A stretch of DNA of 64,000 bases. It comes from Novosphingobium cyanobacteriorum (lineage in GTDB: Bacteria > Pseudomonadota > Alphaproteobacteria > Sphingomonadales > Sphingomonadaceae). Under the pieces are notes generated by a model, which was not told where the DNA came from, did no database searches, and saw only the letters and a program-made list of their open reading frames with translations. Numbering within the stretch: position 1 is the stretch's first letter; the number at the start of each line of letters is the position of its first letter. Where the stretch lies: contig NZ_JAROCY010000001.1 of the NCBI RefSeq assembly GCF_029436685.1, forward strand, positions 124,001-188,000, given 5' to 3'. Below, piece after piece: positions 63,868-64,000 of this stretch. The translations under genes and the position numbers were made by a program.

Positions 63868-64000
63868 GCGGCGGCTCCGTTGGAATGACGGGCGTCTCCA
63901 TCCTGCACGTAAAGCGGCGGGAGGAGCGCGGTGGTGGTGACGAGTTCGAGCTGCTGGACCCCGCGCACGCGGCGCAGCGCGTCTGACAGCTCCTTGAGCC
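63864..64000 (-). CDS. 3' end of an unidentified gene cut by the window edge
   Basis: The minus strand is open from the edge to a TGA at 63866-63864, giving at least 44 codons ending VQDGDARHSNGAAA and containing LKELSDALRRVRGVQQLELV. The stop overlaps the DUF1989 ATG as ATGA, a sign of a real coupled gene. In comparable operons this position holds an ABC-transporter component or a regulator, but the fragment is too short to identify. Confidence 0.6.
   Translation of the reverse strand, partial: LKELSDALRRVRGVQQLELVTTTALLPPLYVQDGDARHSNGAAA

Overview
The window is GC-rich chromosomal DNA that looks like a sphingomonad alphaproteobacterium, most likely Novosphingobium or a close relative. The evidence is TonB-dependent receptors with sphingomonad-type plug and C-terminal sequences, a TorF-family porin, small DUF4170 and DUF6481 proteins, a RibB fused to a helix-turn-helix domain, and short dispersed repeats of the type common in sphingomonad genomes. 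This assignment is inferred from protein character; no rRNA or tRNA gene was seen. Genes are dense on both strands. The only long gene-free stretch is about 4.2-5.3 kb.

Layout. 0-5.6 kb: greA, a DUF4170 gene, a four-gene YqjD/YqjE-like membrane cluster, enolase, then repeats and decayed-looking DNA. 5.7-9.6 kb: a kinase-like phosphotransferase paired with a DUF7064-type lipocalin-like protein, then ribB-ribH with a likely self-controlled promoter. 9.9-12.8 kb: a TonB receptor gene broken by one in-frame TAG. 12.9-18 kb: an ABM-domain gene, a small membrane protein and a three-gene type I secretion operon whose ABC subunit has lost every ATPase motif. 18.2-25.5 kb: TorF porin, an OmpR/EnvZ-type two-component system with a secreted protein, and a second TonB receptor. 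A MITE-like inverted-repeat element follows at 25.5-25.75 kb.

25.8-36.5 kb holds the most coherent accessory unit. It is a tight eight-gene operon (Tat-exported esterase/chloroperoxidase-like hydrolase, Dps, isochorismatase-like hydrolase, XapX protein, Tat-exported amidohydrolase with a Cys/His tail, DoxX, DUF1275 and an outer-membrane porin). It is transcribed away from a NarL-type regulator and a 1000-residue beta-propeller histidine kinase. It may form an envelope-located defence or detoxification pathway for an unknown small molecule.

36.5-43.4 kb: a GlxA-type regulator divergent from two short-chain dehydrogenases and a carboxymuconolactone-decarboxylase-like protein, a glutamine amidotransferase and an MHYT-GAF hybrid kinase. 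43.4-47.7 kb: tyrosine catabolism (hppD, a VOC protein, fahA, maiA) with a divergent Lrp regulator and no hmgA. 47.7-51 kb: a PAS-GGDEF-EAL protein, a spermidine-synthase-like methyltransferase and DUF6481. 50.7-56 kb: a DAB inorganic-carbon pump (dabB, dabA, a PII-like gene) under a divergent LysR regulator. 56-64 kb: a urea/guanidine carboxylase operon (two DUF1989 proteins, carboxylase, allophanate hydrolase, periplasmic beta-propeller) that continues past the right edge.
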